From positions 16,454 to 80,453 of the forward strand of contig LLCB01000351.1 of NCBI GenBank assembly GCA_001414345.1: DNA of 64,000 nucleotides, written 5' to 3'. The notes under the pieces were generated by a model. It worked only from the letters and a program-made list of their open reading frames with translations, was not told the origin of the DNA and searched no databases. The translations under genes were made by a program, and so were the position numbers. Shown piece by piece: positions 33,320-45,888 of this stretch; the first letter of the stretch is position 1; the number at the start of each line of letters is the position of its first letter. Source of the stretch: Hymenoscyphus infarciens (taxonomy: Eukaryota > Ascomycota > Leotiomycetes > Helotiales > Helotiaceae).

Positions 33320-35688
33320 GGTTGTGGTCAAAAGGGTCCATCAGCTTGGAAACTAAGGGTACGAGAGTTGCCTTCTGTTTTTCTATCCGTCGTCATCGTT
33401 CTCATTCCGCACCTTCGCCCCCCTTCTGAAATGACTGCAAGTCATTCACAATTCGCCAAAACACCATACGAAAAATGCTTTTAAATCACAAATTTGTAAT
33501 TACTTGCCCGTACATAACCAAAACAATAAAAGAACAATAAAACCATGAATGTCCCAGGTGAAATGATTTTAGACGTCCGAAAAAGCGTTCACCGGAGTAT
33601 CGACTAAACAAGAGCCAAGATTTGATATCAGAAGATTACTCTATTATTCAGCTAACGTGAACTCTTAAAATCCGAACTTTGTACAATTAATTCCATCACT
33701 CTAGTTTTCTTTTTGAATAATAAAGTAAAGTAGATGTTTTTCAGATGAAGACTCTTTTAAATCCTTCACCTTCTTCGTCTAAACTTCGTTTTATGAAATC
33801 ATTACTCTAATTGTTTCGAATGAAACTTTCTTACTACACGTTGTTTAGATGTAAACTATTTACTTTTATTCTTTTATCTCTCTGAACTTAGTTCGTTTTA
33901 CTAATGCTCTTTTTGAAATCGGAATCTAGGAACTCCGCTTGATTATTTTAAATTTTTTAAAGCTTCTTAAATAATTATATTTATTGAATTTTGTTTATAA
34001 AATCTCTGTTTTATAGATCAATGCTAACCTCACGAACTACGCTCTTAATATAATCTTGTAAAATAAAGCTTTTTTTTCGATAAGATAATAATTGAACATT
34101 TTTTATTAAACTATATCTTTCAGTTAGGTAGTATGTTTTGCCTAGCTACTAGATTCAAAGAAACAATCTATATCAAAAAAAATAAAAAATTCTACAAACA
34201 CGAAGGTCGAGCAGTAGTATAGTAGTAGTAGACAAGTTAAATAGATCGCTATTTATTTTCATACTCGCTACGAACTAAGCTATTGAGATTTTTCCATTTA
34301 AGCTCTATTTAGTTCAAGGTTTAGAGGTGAGGAAATACTTCTCAAATTGTAGGATTAAATTTCTCCTGCTCCTCCCGATAACCCTCTCTCCTCCTCTCTT
34401 TCTCTTATCTTATTATTATAATCTTGATTAAATAATCGATCTGTCAAATATTCTCAATTTTTCTCGGTGTTATAAAATAATTAAAAAAGAGAGAAGAGAA
34501 AGCAAGATGTATAACAAATATTGGGAAAAAGAGCTAAATTAAGCTAGATTTCGAAAGTAAGTATTCCCGGCTTTTTCGTTCTTACTCTACCTCCCCCTCC
34601 TGATTACTGTTTAAACACAATCAGGATAGAAGGTAAGTATAGAGAGCACGAGAACGTAAGAACACTGTCGCTAATTTAAAATAAGAATTCTTCCACTATA
34701 ACACTATGCGAACTTGCGAAAAATTGTGCATGAGTGGATTAATATATTATTGACTCGAGGATCTCATCTCTTAAGAGTGTTAGAATTGTTGCGCATAGCT
34801 AGGTATATCGTAAGAATAACCTTGACAAGATACCTGGACACAAACTTTACGGAGGCCTGCCTCTAGTAAGGGGGCGTTTTTTTAATTTTCACCTTCACCG
34901 TACGAGGTTGCTGTAAAACCAAGCAATACACAACAACCAGCAAGTAAAAAGATACAACAACACTCAGTAGAGATACTAGTCAGCATTAGTGAACTTCAAG
35001 ATTTCTTTCGTCTTTTTACGACTTCCTTTGGAGAGTTATTACTTTCGCGAGGCTTCAGCGATTGGGTCCCAGATTCGGCCTTTAATTATTATCTCGACTC
35101 TTAGAGGCCTGCCACCACGGTCCATTTCCCCTTCAAAATACCTGCTTTCCCCTCAAATTTTAGACTTCCATTTTTGCGAGATGCTTCAAGTTTCTCGTGG
35201 TATTAACACAGGAAAAGTCTCTTCGCATACAGGCAGCATTCCATACCATCTTGCATCATTTATCTATAGTGAAGGCATGGTGTTTCACTTCAGACTTCTC
35301 AAAATCAAGTTAGTTCTGTCTTTTCTTGCCAACTGTAGTTTTTCCACGCCAACTATGCCCGACTATCTCCACAACCTAAACTCACTCGCATTTTCTAGAT
35401 TCAAGGAAACAGCTACTAGAATAAAGGGGCCCATTCGAGAACTATTCAGAGTGAATTCATAATAGATTGAACTATTGTTAGTCTAGCTTTAAACATTCCT
35501 CGAAATGTGAAATTTTAGTTGTTAAACTATTACGAAATAGATTATATAGATTTTATTGAGCTACAATGACTAACTATCTTAGTGACTGAATAAAACGAAG
35601 ATTGCCTTGTGTGAGCTCACGTTAATTGAAAGACCAACTGCTTGGTTCTCAAAAGTGGTAGTATTCAACTCCATTATCACCAATTCAA
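33320..35688. other. Gene-free stretch with AT-rich island (about 33650-34640)
   Basis: The middle kilobase is AT-rich like a mutated repeat but less extreme than 1-14630, and shows no recognisable transposase or LTR pair. An open frame at 34989-35462 begins with GTG and shows no motif; it is not called. The last 200 bp are the 3' region of the sugar porter gene. Confidence 0.5.
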
Positions 35689-37914
35689 TCACTTCGCCTC
35701 TGTCACAACATCGTCATCTTCAGCATGAACGGCAGTTGCTTTTGCGGTCCCATTCTTGGCAGGAACTGTAGCAGTGCTCTCATGAATCTCATGGTGAGCC
35801 TCCTCATCTCCATGGATCTTCTTTTGTACAAGCTCCGTAACACCGAAAATATCATCCATCCTATTTCTCATTAGTCAACATTTCACATTGTCCTGGGGTA
35901 AAAACTCACTTCTCCAAACTCAATCCTTTGGTCTCAGGAATCAAGAACCACACGAAAATGAACATGCTAAAGCAAAAGCTCCCAAAGATAAAATACGTTC
36001 CATATCCATTCGCCCCCACTGTGGCCAACATATGCGGCACCGCCTGCGCAACGACGAAATTGAACAGCCATTGCGTACTAGCAGCAAGCGCAACATTCAT
36101 AGCTCTCAATCTTGCGGTTGGAATTTCCGATACGATGATCCAACAACATGGTCCCCATCCAAATTGGAAGAAGGCCGCGAAAAGAAAAATACAGGTTAGT
36201 GCGAAGTAACCGACGGGTGGGATTGGTTGCCCTTTTATGGGAGGGGAGAAACGGACGTAGAAGCCGATCACGAACATGGCTAGACCTTGGGCGATGGATG
36301 TCCAAAGGAGAGAACGACGGCGGCCGAGGGAGTCGGCTGCGAGGAGGAGGAAGGCGGCGCAGGTAACCATTTTTACGACACCGTAGATTCCTGTTGCAAA
36401 GAGACCCTTTTCTGCTTCCTAGCTTGAGGTTAGTGGTTGTGATTGCCGAGTCATCGAAAAAGAGACTTACTGGAATGCCGAGATTGCCGAAGATGAGTGG
36501 TGCGTAGTAGTTGATTGCGTTGCTGTGAAAATGTTAGCCGAGGTCGAGAAAAGGAGTAGGCGTGGGGGAACACTTACGTTCCGGTCATCTGTTGGCAAAC
36601 CATCAATCCAATCGAAGTGAGAGCCCGATTTCGATTTCCCTTGATCAACCACATTTCCTTTTGTAAATCCCAAAATCCAGCACCTCCAACCAATAGTTTT
36701 TCATTCTCGAGTTGTTCTCTCATTTCGTCTAGTTCCATTTGGATGTAGGAGTGGTCGATTGGCAGACTAGTCAAGAAGTCAGCAAAGGCTCTTGGATGTG
36801 TGTGGAAATGACTCACTTTCGAAGTCTAGCGAGAACAGTAGTCGCCTTTTCCCAATTATCGTCTCTTGCCAACCATCTTGGCGATTCGTTGCAGAGTGCG
36901 ACACCGAGAAGTAGAGCGACGGCTGGTAGACCTTGAAGTGCTAGAGAAACTTGCCATTGAGAGCTGCCTTTAAGTGTGCGAATTGTACCCTAAAGACAGA
37001 ATTAACACAAGTTCAGACAAGGCACTCTGGGAATAAGAAGTTTCTACTTACGTAGTTAACCCAAAAACTTAGCATGGTCCCGGTTGCAATAAACAATTGA
37101 TAAATACCAGTCAAGCCACCTCGAATAGCGCGTGGTGCATTCTCACTGACATAGAGTGGAGTAAGCATACTGGCAGCTCCGACACCCAATCCAGCACAAA
37201 GACGTCCAACATAAAGCGCCGAGATATGTCCACCCGAAGCAGTTTGTATGATTATACCAATGATCGTCACGCCAGAAGAAATGAGTAAAGATGGCTACAC
37301 GAAAGGATTAGTGATCGTTCGTAGTATACAATTTGTAAATAATACCTTTCGCCCATATTTATCTGCAATCCAGTATGCGATCAAAGCACCAAAGAAACAG
37401 CCACCCTGAAGTACACTGACAACTATTGAAAGTTAGTTTGCACAATAAATTGCGAGTTGTGGGGTGGGCATACTGTTACTTTGTAGAGTCGCTGCGTCGT
37501 TTTTACTTAAGCCATCAATTCCATAAGCTCTGTCAAATAATTAGCTTCCTTCTCCGGACTCCTAGCACCGGAGAACTCACTTTGTGAAAGTTGGCATAAC
37601 CAAAATGCCGCCAATGGAACCGATATCTACAGTACTGTCAGTATATAAGCTGAGATGGGGTGTGGTGCGACTCGACATACCCCAACCAAACAGCATGCCA
37701 CCGAAACAGGCACTTGCTGATAAAAAAAAGACCTTCCATCCTATTTATTCGTAAGTTCGAGTTCTTGACTTCCGATTTATTTGTACAAACCGTAGATTTG
37801 AGGGGGGTCACTGCACGTATTCCAATTAGCGCTGTCGCCAAAAAGACGATTTCTCCGTAGGAAAACTCACGCTTTCATAGCATCATTCTTCACAACCTTC
37901 TGTAACAAACCCAT
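35689..37914 (-). CDS. MFS sugar porter family transporter (hexose or quinate type)
   Basis: Twelve exons with eleven short introns give about 550 aa. The reading starts [15 protein letters not shown] and DPPQIYGWKVFF. It continues through transmembrane helices with sugar-porter signatures: [60 protein letters not shown] and, before the tail, [17 protein letters not shown]. Twelve helices are expected in the plasma membrane, importing a sugar or related compound by proton symport. SGGH and FWVNYG segments resemble fungal quinate permeases (QutD/qa-y), but the substrate is not decided by sequence. The 60-residue tail is acidic with Ala/Thr repeats. The start (37914) is set by the first ATG before a 60-bp intron. 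Confidence 0.88.
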
Positions 37915-39891
37915 CGTGGGACAGATGTATTCCTATACTCTGCTATTGAGACCTTTCTAACTTGGTCGAATAGTCACACCGTGTCAGAAGTAGAAAGAAT
38001 TCTCAACAAAAATGCGGATGCTGAAGTACAAGACAGAAGGATAATATTTCTTCTCCAGGATGCTCTCTCGCACTTACCCGTCCCTCCACTTTGGAATTCC
38101 CTCATCTGGGTCAACGGCCGTACAGAAACACCAGGGGTCTTTCAAACCACCCTTCATCCTTGCAAAAACACCATCAGTCGCAACGGATAACACCATTACC
38201 CATCCAATCATTCACCCGAGTGATGATCTACCCGCAATCTTCCTTTCCCCATGGTGCATCAAAACGCCACCGGAAAAACGGGGTAAGTCCAAAGTCGTAT
38301 CAAGACGGAGAGATGCAGAACCTACTTTCCAAGCATACAATGCACTTGTTTTTCGATATTACCCTCTTTCCATTGCGTAGTCTACTTCAACCCTCTTCAT
38401 CTCGAAATGCTTGTTCCCCCGCGGAATCTAACAATCTCATCAAACTTTCCTGTCCAAAAGCCCTAAAAGCCCTAAAATCCCCCACATTCGCGGGGATAAA
38501 AGCACCAGCTCCACAACCTCTCAGGGGGAGAAATAACCTGCCGATTTGATGCACACCATCTACTTCGATGCAACCACAACCAGTTGTTACAAGTTGTAAG
38601 ACTTGATAGACTTCTTTAAGACGGCTCTAGGGATCGATTAGGATTTTTGTTATATTTTTGCGGCTTTACATAGCCTTGTAATACGCTATAATATAATAGG
38701 GTTTTGGTAGGGTGTGGCCGTGCCTCAATTCGGCAGTTGTTTTCTCCCCCTGAGAGACAACTCAACATCGTACCCCCGCAATCTGGAGAAAACCCCAACC
38801 TCTCCTCCAACATGCCCAATCACAAACGTCTGAATTACTCCCCCAAACCCCCGACAGCGGGGCAAAAAATCGCCAAACAACAGCCAAGCAACTCGTAAGA
38901 CAGAAAGGGTAATTCCTTACATTAGTAACCGTACGTTAAGTGTTAGCCCCGCATGGCTCGAGGTTTGAAAACTTGGTTCTTATTGATGGAAGAAAGGGTG
39001 GACGAATTGTGGAAATGGAATGCGCCAATGATAAGTTGCTCAAAGGATTATGTAGGGTACGGTGCGAGTTAGGTGGGAAGATAATGGGCGGAGAAGGATG
39101 GTTAGAGAGCACAGAGTAACACAAGGAAAAGGAAATGGTTAATCCACAGAATAAGCCTCGAGGAGCGCCAAAGAGGGCCATGAGGGTTGGATTTCTTGAT
39201 ACAACGTCTCCCAAGAAATCACCGAGAGTCGTAACAACGTCAAGGATGTAAGCTGCGTCTATCTCGCCTCACAAATCTCGACTTGCCATACTCATACTCA
39301 AGTTCTCATCAGGTGAGTATGATCGACGAGTGACAAGACCCGAGAGATACCGCTGATCTACATATATGCAGTTCAATCGAGAAACACCCTTCACGACTAC
39401 CAAGATATTGCCCCTCGAGTAAAGTCCCATGCAATTTGTACAGCTAGACATCAACGCAAGTAGATATGATTGAACTCGCTACTTTGTAAGCTGTGGTGGT
39501 TGACTGGCCATTAGGTCTGACCGACGGTGGGTGAGAAACAAAGAATTTCGTGTGACCCCGGGTTTATAGAAGGAAACAGCCCGCATTCATCAAGCAGTGT
39601 ACATACTGCATCTTGAGGTATGAGAAAGGTATGTAAGACCAGAAGTTGACACACGGAACAGCACGCCAACCCTCCATTTCGAATGCGATACAAACATATC
39701 CTCAGAGATTCTGTTATCAAATGCAGAATTGAAATCTCATGTTAGCTAACGTGGTACTCCAAGTAGCACAAAAAACCGAGATAGACCTGTGGAAAGGATG
39801 TTGAACCATCAAACCGAGTTTGCTTCCTCACACTGCGACACGTCGAATGTAGATTCCTGCTATCAGGCACCCATAAACCAGAGATGGGGAA
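37915..39891. other. Intergenic, about 2 kb, no gene supported
   Basis: Upstream of the sugar porter and downstream of the DUF2264 gene. Short frames on both strands (for example 38091-38549 and 38936-39214) lack motifs and codon bias. A TA-rich patch at about 38640-38700 may be an old repeat. Confidence 0.45.
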
Positions 39892-41901
39892 TCAAAAACC
39901 AGCAGCTTCCTCCCCAACCCAACCCGGAATCTCCGGCCTCCTTTCCCAACCATCAAGATAACTACTCCTCTCAACCCCCTCCTTCTCTGGCTTCGCGTAA
40001 ATTGCACTGACGTACCAAAGAACCTCCCCTTTCTTGATTCTATCCTGCAAAGTAGGAATCACAGTCCTACTTTCAACAAGATTACTATTCGGATCTGCGT
40101 TGACCAGCATAGCCCATCTTCCTTCTCTCTTCTCCAAAGCAATAATACCCACCGCACCCTTCGAGACAGCAAAAGCCCCCTTCCCACCTGGAGAACTTCC
40201 TTCCGGGGTGTTCAAATCGTAATTCCCGATGATTTTGGGGAGCGTTCCTTCATGCGTTTCGGTAGAATAAAGATCCAGATATCTCCGATCCTTGATTCTT
40301 TCATTGCATATAGCGAAAGCACCATCTGCAGTCATCAATTCTCTTCCAGCTTCAATTTTGTGGATTCGGAGGTGCCAATTTGGGGTTTCTTCCACGGGAG
40401 GAATGAGATATGTTTTAACCTTCACATCAGGGAAGGGTTGCCATATCGATCTCAAAACTGGTTTCTCATCGTGATATTCGATGACAGCTTCCTCGCACAA
40501 ACGTCGAGTTTTCCATACCTCCCCTTCATCGTCTGAAAGTCCCAATTGCGAGGCGAGAGCGAATTGCTCGAGAGTAAAACAACCCGTAGGAACCGAGTAT
40601 CCAAACGCTGAACTGTATGCAAAAGAGCCGTATTTCGCATGCGTTCCTTTCATGGGATAACTACATGCTTGCCCCGAGGAGAGGATCATCCTATGGCCAC
40701 CAAGATAGCTGATAATATGCCCGGGGTGTTTCAATGCCTTGGTCTTCTCCAGAAGATGTGTTGGGTAGGCTTCCTCTTCTGAAGTCCAAAAGGGATGGGT
40801 TTCTGGGACTGCGAGACAGATGAAGGCCAGGAATGCCCACATTGGTGACATGGGAGAGTTGTAGTTCTCAGCCATGTACATATTTGGGAAACAATAACCT
40901 ATTGTGAGAGTACCGGTTGGAGACCAGATTTCGTCTTGCTTCTGCCACCATCGGAGGTTCCTCAACAAGATACCTTTGACGATTCCCCATGTTAGAGGAG
41001 CTGGTAATTCGACATCCGCGTATGCGAGAGCGCCCCAGAATCCAGCCATGGCAAATCGATATCCGACACTTCTTCCAAATGGCGTTGCTCGTCCTTCCTC
41101 GTCGAAGTAATGAATGAAATCCAAAGCATAATCCTGTGCTCTTTTCTTGAACTCCGCAGCTTTGGCAGGATCATCCTCTCCCGCGAGTTTCGCATACAGC
41201 AATTGAAGAAACTGTATAGCAAAGCTCCCAGAATAGTAATCCTGCTGCCAAATCCCCTGGGGTCCATCATTACTCCACCCCTCCCCCCTGAAGAAAGAAT
41301 TTAAATGCTTGATATCCTGTTCAATCTTCTCCTGACTATACGTTCCGCCGTTTTTTTTCAATCCGAGATTTCCAAAAACCCGAAACCACAGCCAATTCGT
41401 GTTCGGCATATTTTTCTCATTGATGCTATTCCCCAGCCACTTTTCTAAATTTCCCCTCTCTTTTTCATTCATGCTGTCCCAAAACTGCGGGGCGACAGCG
41501 AGAAGAAAACCCAAAGGACACATTTCAACCATTCGCTGATCGTTGTCTTGTGGCCACCCCCAGAACTCTGGACTCTCTGGGTTAACACCAGCTTTGAGAC
41601 CTTCGATCCACCATTCCGTCCCTTCATATGTACCTCCGCCTGCGAGGAGAGAAGCCAATCCCCACATGGGACGACATATTCCTTCTATTTCGGCAGCTTT
41701 GTAGTCGAAGCGGACGGCTGTGTTGCCGGGCGTTTTTATCGTCGCTTTTAAAGGCGAGAAGTGTGGTTTCAATGGGTCGAGTATCGTCTTCAGAAGCTCT
41801 TGGACGGATTCGCGGGAGGAAATGTCGATTTGGGAGAAGGGGTGTTTGTCGTTGTATCCCAAGACCAATTGAGGGCCGCCGGCGAAGGTTGAAGGTACCA
41901 T
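39892..41901 (-). CDS. DUF2264-domain protein
   Basis: Single-exon 669-aa protein. The DUF2264 family fold is an alpha/alpha toroid related to heparinase- and glycoside-hydrolase-like proteins. Characteristic stretches are [74 protein letters not shown] and [19 protein letters not shown]. The C-terminal half turns beta-rich. There is no signal peptide, so it is probably intracellular. Enzymatic function in fungi is not established; a role in polysaccharide or glycoside breakdown is inference from the fold. Lack of introns is unusual among its neighbours. Confidence 0.9.
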   Translation of the reverse strand: MVPSTFAGGPQLVLGYNDKHPFSQIDISSRESVQELLKTILDPLKPHFSPLKATIKTPGNTAVRFDYKAAEIEGICRPMWGLASLLAGGGTYEGTEWWIEGLKAGVNPESPEFWGWPQDNDQRMVEMCPLGFLLAVAPQFWDSMNEKERGNLEKWLGNSINEKNMPNTNWLWFRVFGNLGLKKNGGTYSQEKIEQDIKHLNSFFRGEGWSNDGPQGIWQQDYYSGSFAIQFLQLLYAKLAGEDDPAKAAEFKKRAQDYALDFIHYFDEEGRATPFGRSVGYRFAMAGFWGALAYADVELPAPLTWGIVKGILLRNLRWWQKQDEIWSPTGTLTIGYCFPNMYMAENYNSPMSPMWAFLAFICLAVPETHPFWTSEEEAYPTHLLEKTKALKHPGHIISYLGGHRMILSSGQACSYPMKGTHAKYGSFAYSSAFGYSVPTGCFTLEQFALASQLGLSDDEGEVWKTRRLCEEAVIEYHDEKPVLRSIWQPFPDVKVKTYLIPPVEETPNWHLRIHKIEAGRELMTADGAFAICNERIKDRRYLDLYSTETHEGTLPKIIGNYDLNTPEGSSPGGKGAFAVSKGAVGIIALEKREGRWAMLVNADPNSNLVESRTVIPTLQDRIKKGEVLWYVSAIYAKPEKEGVERSSYLDGWERRPEIPGWVGEEAAGF

Positions 41902-42905
41902 GGTTATGACTGATGTGGCAGGGAAGGATTTAGAGGCAATCGCAATTGAAATAGAAGGAAGAAAGCATTTACGGTGATATTATACCTACCGTATGATGAG
42001 AACACCCCTCCATTGAGGCTGTGGGGCAACGCATACGATGCGCAGGAAGGTACTGCGAGGTGGCATAGTGTTAATTCATTCGATCCATTGATATCGGACC
42101 GTAGCGGGGTTTTATTGTCTGGCTGAAGGGGTGGGATATCAAAAGCCGAGAGAGGAGGATAATGGAAGCTTGTTTATTCAGGCTAAATGCAGCTTGACGA
42201 TCGACGGGCTGCCAAGACTTTCAATTACAGCTTGTGATGCTATAAAAATCAAAGATTCTTTGGTATAATATAGGCTGAAAGATATTTCTTTTAGAGTTTC
42301 TTCCTGAGAGATAAATACAATAAAATAATATTTTTGACTATATTTCCAAAAGCACGTGATTGGAATTTCCCCACTTTCTGCCAGCCTCTATTATGCAAGT
42401 TGAACCCCACCCGAGAAAACAAAAAGAAAGATTATAATATCGGAAAAAGGACCCTTCAAAGGTTACTATAATTAGATTTTCTTATATAAAGACTTTTACA
42501 TGAGAGTTAAACGTCTGACCGCCGAGATGCTCATTTTTCTTTGAATTCCAAAAAAGAAGAACATGTTGCATTACTATAATGCGAAGAATGCCAAACTTGG
42601 TGAAGCGCATGATGCAAAAGTGCCGACGGGAGGTTTACAACTTTTACACATGAATATTTCCAAGGATGAAGATTTAGAGTGGGCTTTTCGCTTACACACG
42701 GTCCTTTACGTCCAAATAGTCCTTGTTGCTCGTTAAGTTTTGTTTTCCCTTGCTTCTTGCTTCGACTGAAGCACTTTAGCGAGGATTACAAACGGTTGAG
42801 TCCTTGGACTAGTCTAATAAAGCTTATTCATTTTCATGCTTCCATTTCACTGATAGAAGCAAATTCTCGTCCCTTCCCCCACAAAAATCTCGCTAACCAG
42901 AAGCA
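41902..42905. other. Intergenic, promoter side of the DUF2264 gene
   Basis: 1.0 kb; AT-rich around 42230-42500. No gene supported. Confidence 0.4.
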
Positions 42906-43613
42906 CTAATTATGAATCTGCTGGCTCCCACCTGTACTTCCACTTCCCATCAAAGTATATGATATACAAGACCTAACCACCACATTCAAGCCCCCCGGAA
43001 TAAACTTCTGTCCCAAAACTACAGATCTTGGAATATATCCAGAATTCTCCATATTAACCCCCGTACAAGTAGCCAATACCTCCGCAATATGGTCCGCAAG
43101 CTGATGACACGGGACATCTACATCCCTTCCATTCTACAAAACGAAAATATGATTGTTAGCTTCTTGAACTCGTTTTTATAATCCTTGCAATTGTGTTTTC
43201 TCACCTCGTTGCATAATTCAATTCCCCCAGCTGCAATATCTGGCTTGTCGTGATCGCAAGCGAGGAAGACACAAGCATTAGCTTTTACGCCGCAGCTAGC
43301 ATCCTTCATTAGGCTTATTTGGTGTCGAACAACATCGGGGGCGGTTGGTAAGTAGTTTTGAATGGGTGCGCAATAGACGGATTGGGCGAGGTTCATGTTT
43401 CCTGTTGTATCGCGGCGGTTGAGATGGTCGTTATCAAGGGCGTCTTGGCCACGCTCTCGGGCAGTTTCATGAAACGGTTGGTGATTGTGATGTGAGGGAT
43501 TTGAAGCCTGAGAAGAGTGAGCCATTGTTGTGGGTGTGTTGGGACGTGGATGGGCTCACTGTCGTGGTGAGGGTTAAAAGAAAAGGGAGGAGTATTGAGA
43601 GATACATATTCAT
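42906..43613 (-). CDS. Small cysteine-containing secreted protein (effector-like candidate)
   Basis: Three exons (43560-43613, 43205-43507, 42906-43133) give 194 aa. Exon 1 encodes only MNMYLSILLPFLLTLTTT, a typical signal peptide. It joins in phase 0 across a 52-bp intron (GTGAGC donor, CTCAC branch, TCTCAG acceptor) to ASNPSHHNHQPFHE. The second intron (GTGAGA...TTTTGTAG) joins ELCNE to NGRDVDVPCHQLADHI. The mature protein has eight cysteines (in YC, SC, AC, AC, LC, PC, TC and SC contexts), an even number compatible with disulfides, and an RR at the LNRRD position that a Kex2-like protease could cut. I recognise no domain. An alternative start at an internal ATG (MAHSSQ) would remove the signal peptide; the spliced model is preferred because it yields a clean secretion signal. 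Confidence 0.65.
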
Positions 43614-45215
43614 GGGTTATTTCTTCTGAGTTGACAGGTTAGGTATTGTAGTGTTGATGGAATGAATATGGAAAAGGTCGATGAGACAATCGAAGTCCAT
43701 CCTCGAAGAAAGAAAATCTCACATGGGGGGTTTCCTCAAATGTAGATTTTTTTACTATAGCAAACAAAGAGGGGAGTAGGGTGGCCGTAGAAAGAATAGC
43801 GTGGGTGACTTGTCCTTTCTTTGTGCTATCCACGGTATTGTTGTAGCCACTTTGAGACGAATTATTTTTGGGGGGCTATCAATTTCATGAAATGTAAATA
43901 CCGGAAACTAAGAATGGGCAACTTTTGATAGATAGAACACGCTGAAGTTCGCTCGTTGAAAGTGCAGGGAACTTGGGAATCCAGAGCCCCTTTCTTTCAT
44001 GATAAGCCAGAGCTAGAGAAGAACAGTTATATAACTCTACTGGAATATATATACTGGTATATAAATCGTCCAAATCTTGAGGACTTCTGTCCCTCGACCT
44101 AGAAACGCCCACACAAGCAAGGAGTTAAGCGAATGTTACACCGACAAAGCAGTATTTCAAATTGCAAAGCAATCTCTACATCTTCTCTCTCCAAATGAGG
44201 GTTCTCAATCTATACCAAGAGAATCTACAGAAAAATAATAATGTCCGATTGCCGTAATCACATTGAAATAGTTTAGCCTGAACAATTTACTCTTCTAAAA
44301 ATAAACTGGGTCCCCCTTCTTGTCGAGTCTTATAAGAATGCCAGTATTATGAATATTGACTCTAGTGATCAATTGCTTGTGTAACTCTTTCCTGTACTTT
44401 TAGCCTTAATACTCGTTCAAGTGGTCTGTTTTACGATTGGAGTGCGAAGTGATTGATCTAGTTCTTCCGAGTATTGGCAACTACATTTTGATCATTAAAA
44501 ACGCTGTAACTAACGATTGCTTTTCACATGTTGAAAACAAACCCCGTTCATAAATTCTTTCGCTTACCACAAACAAAACCTCTCCTCTTGAGTGTTCATG
44601 TCTGAATCTGATAGTTTGGCTATTCTGACCAGCACTTCAGCTACGTAAAGTGGTTTCCCCTAGGTAGTTAATCATGCTCAATTCCAAACTTTGGTCAGCT
44701 TAAAACTGCTGCGAAACTGGATAAATGGCAAACGCACCACCACTCACAAGGATCAACACCCGTACCGAAATGGCATTCCTCCGTGCTCCCTCTTTTACTG
44801 ACCTAGCCTTAGAAGGTAGATCACAGGTATAACAAACATCACCTATGTAGATAGGTAAACATGTGGCACAACCTCTTTGGTTAAATGTATTACAGACGTG
44901 ATAAACAACCAGTATACTAGAGATGTAGGGATAGCAGGTAAATTGTGGGAAAGAAAGCCCTCTACAACGGAGAGAGAGATTCTGACATTGTGATTTCAGG
45001 TAAAGAAAGTGCAGTTGACTTCTCTTCAGTTTTGAAAGCAGTTCATCTTTATGCTATTCTAAACATTACAGATTTGTATAAGCAGGCCACTCTGCGACCT
45101 CCATGTTCTCGCTTACATAGTTCCGACGGGAGGGAGGTTCCACTGCCCCACGTGATTTCCCTCTTCAAAGATTGTTCGCCCCATCCTCAAATACCAGAAT
45201 ATCACCAAAGCCATC
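43614..45215. other. Intergenic, about 1.6 kb, no protein gene supported
   Basis: AT-moderate sequence between the secreted-protein gene and the 5S rRNA gene. Small frames (43639-43833, 43885-44112) have no motif. An open frame at 44945-45229 runs into the 5S gene and is not called. Confidence 0.45.
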
Positions 45216-45334
45216 ACATACGACCATAGACTGAGGAAAATTGGGCATCCCGTCCGCTCTGCCATACACAAGCCTCAGATCGGCAGATTAGTAGTTGGCT
45301 GGGTGACCACCAGCGAATACCTGCTGTTGTATGT
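45216..45334 (+). rRNA. 5S ribosomal RNA
   Basis: 119 bp from ACATACGACCATAG to GCTGTTGTATGT. It contains the conserved blocks ATCCCGTCCGCTCTGCCATA, TTAGTAGTTGG and GGGTGACCACCAGCGAATAC, and the ends pair (ACATAC with GTATGT) as helix I. ACTGAGG pairs with CCTCAGA, a helix where other fungi have a different but also paired sequence, so the changes look compensatory and the gene functional. The internal RNA polymerase III promoter is within the gene, and a T5 run follows directly. A lone copy away from the rDNA fits the dispersed 5S arrangement of Pezizomycotina. Confidence 0.92.
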
Positions 45335-45338
45335 TTTT
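45334..45338 (+). terminator. RNA polymerase III terminator of the 5S gene
   Basis: Run of five T beginning at the last base of the 5S gene, followed by GC. Confidence 0.7.
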
Positions 45339-45888
45339 GCCCTTTTTTGCCAATTTCTTTTGCTCCTTTCTACTCTAGGAGAGGGAGGGACCTCGAAGGA
45401 CCGATTTTTGCCAAGTGTAACAAAATAGGTGGGATTGAAAAGGATCCACGACCTCTTTCCTTGGTAAAGAAAGACGAGCTTATGACTAACTACCTATCGC
45501 CATCTGTAGTCTATAGAAGTATTCAACAGCGGACATACCTAGGCTTAGACAACAATGTAGCTGCTTCCTTGAAATAGCTTTTAGTACAACTGGAACTTTT
45601 CAAAGCAAGAAAGGGAAAGGGAAGGCACGAATTATGAAGCAATTTAAATGACAATCACCCCCTCGAAAGCATCTATTTCAAGATTCAACGCTCGACCCCA
45701 GTTTTCTCAACCACGACATCCTCACAGAAACAGCCAAGCCCCCTCCACGACACAATACAAAAATACCGGCGAAAAAAGTTGAATTAATAGCCCCAAAAGT
45801 ATTTTCAAAGAAGCTTATCCCCAACCCACTATCCCCATCCACAATCCCCTTCCCCAATTTCTCGTCATATACTTATGCACAAATCCCA
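45335..45888. other. Intergenic between 5S rRNA and SER1
   Basis: 554 bp; a short open frame (45347-45577) has no recognisable content. The right part is the 3' region of SER1. Confidence 0.4.

Noticed and set aside
34989..35462. 157-codon plus-strand open frame
   Set aside because: Begins at GTG, hydrophobic-random composition, no recognisable domain; beside an AT-rich island. Left as unsupported.
38091..38549. Overlapping plus-strand open frames of 100-152 codons
   Set aside because: Several frames are open at once in a C-rich stretch, which points to composition rather than coding.
44945..45229. 94-codon plus-strand open frame
   Set aside because: Runs into the 5S rRNA gene and has no motif.
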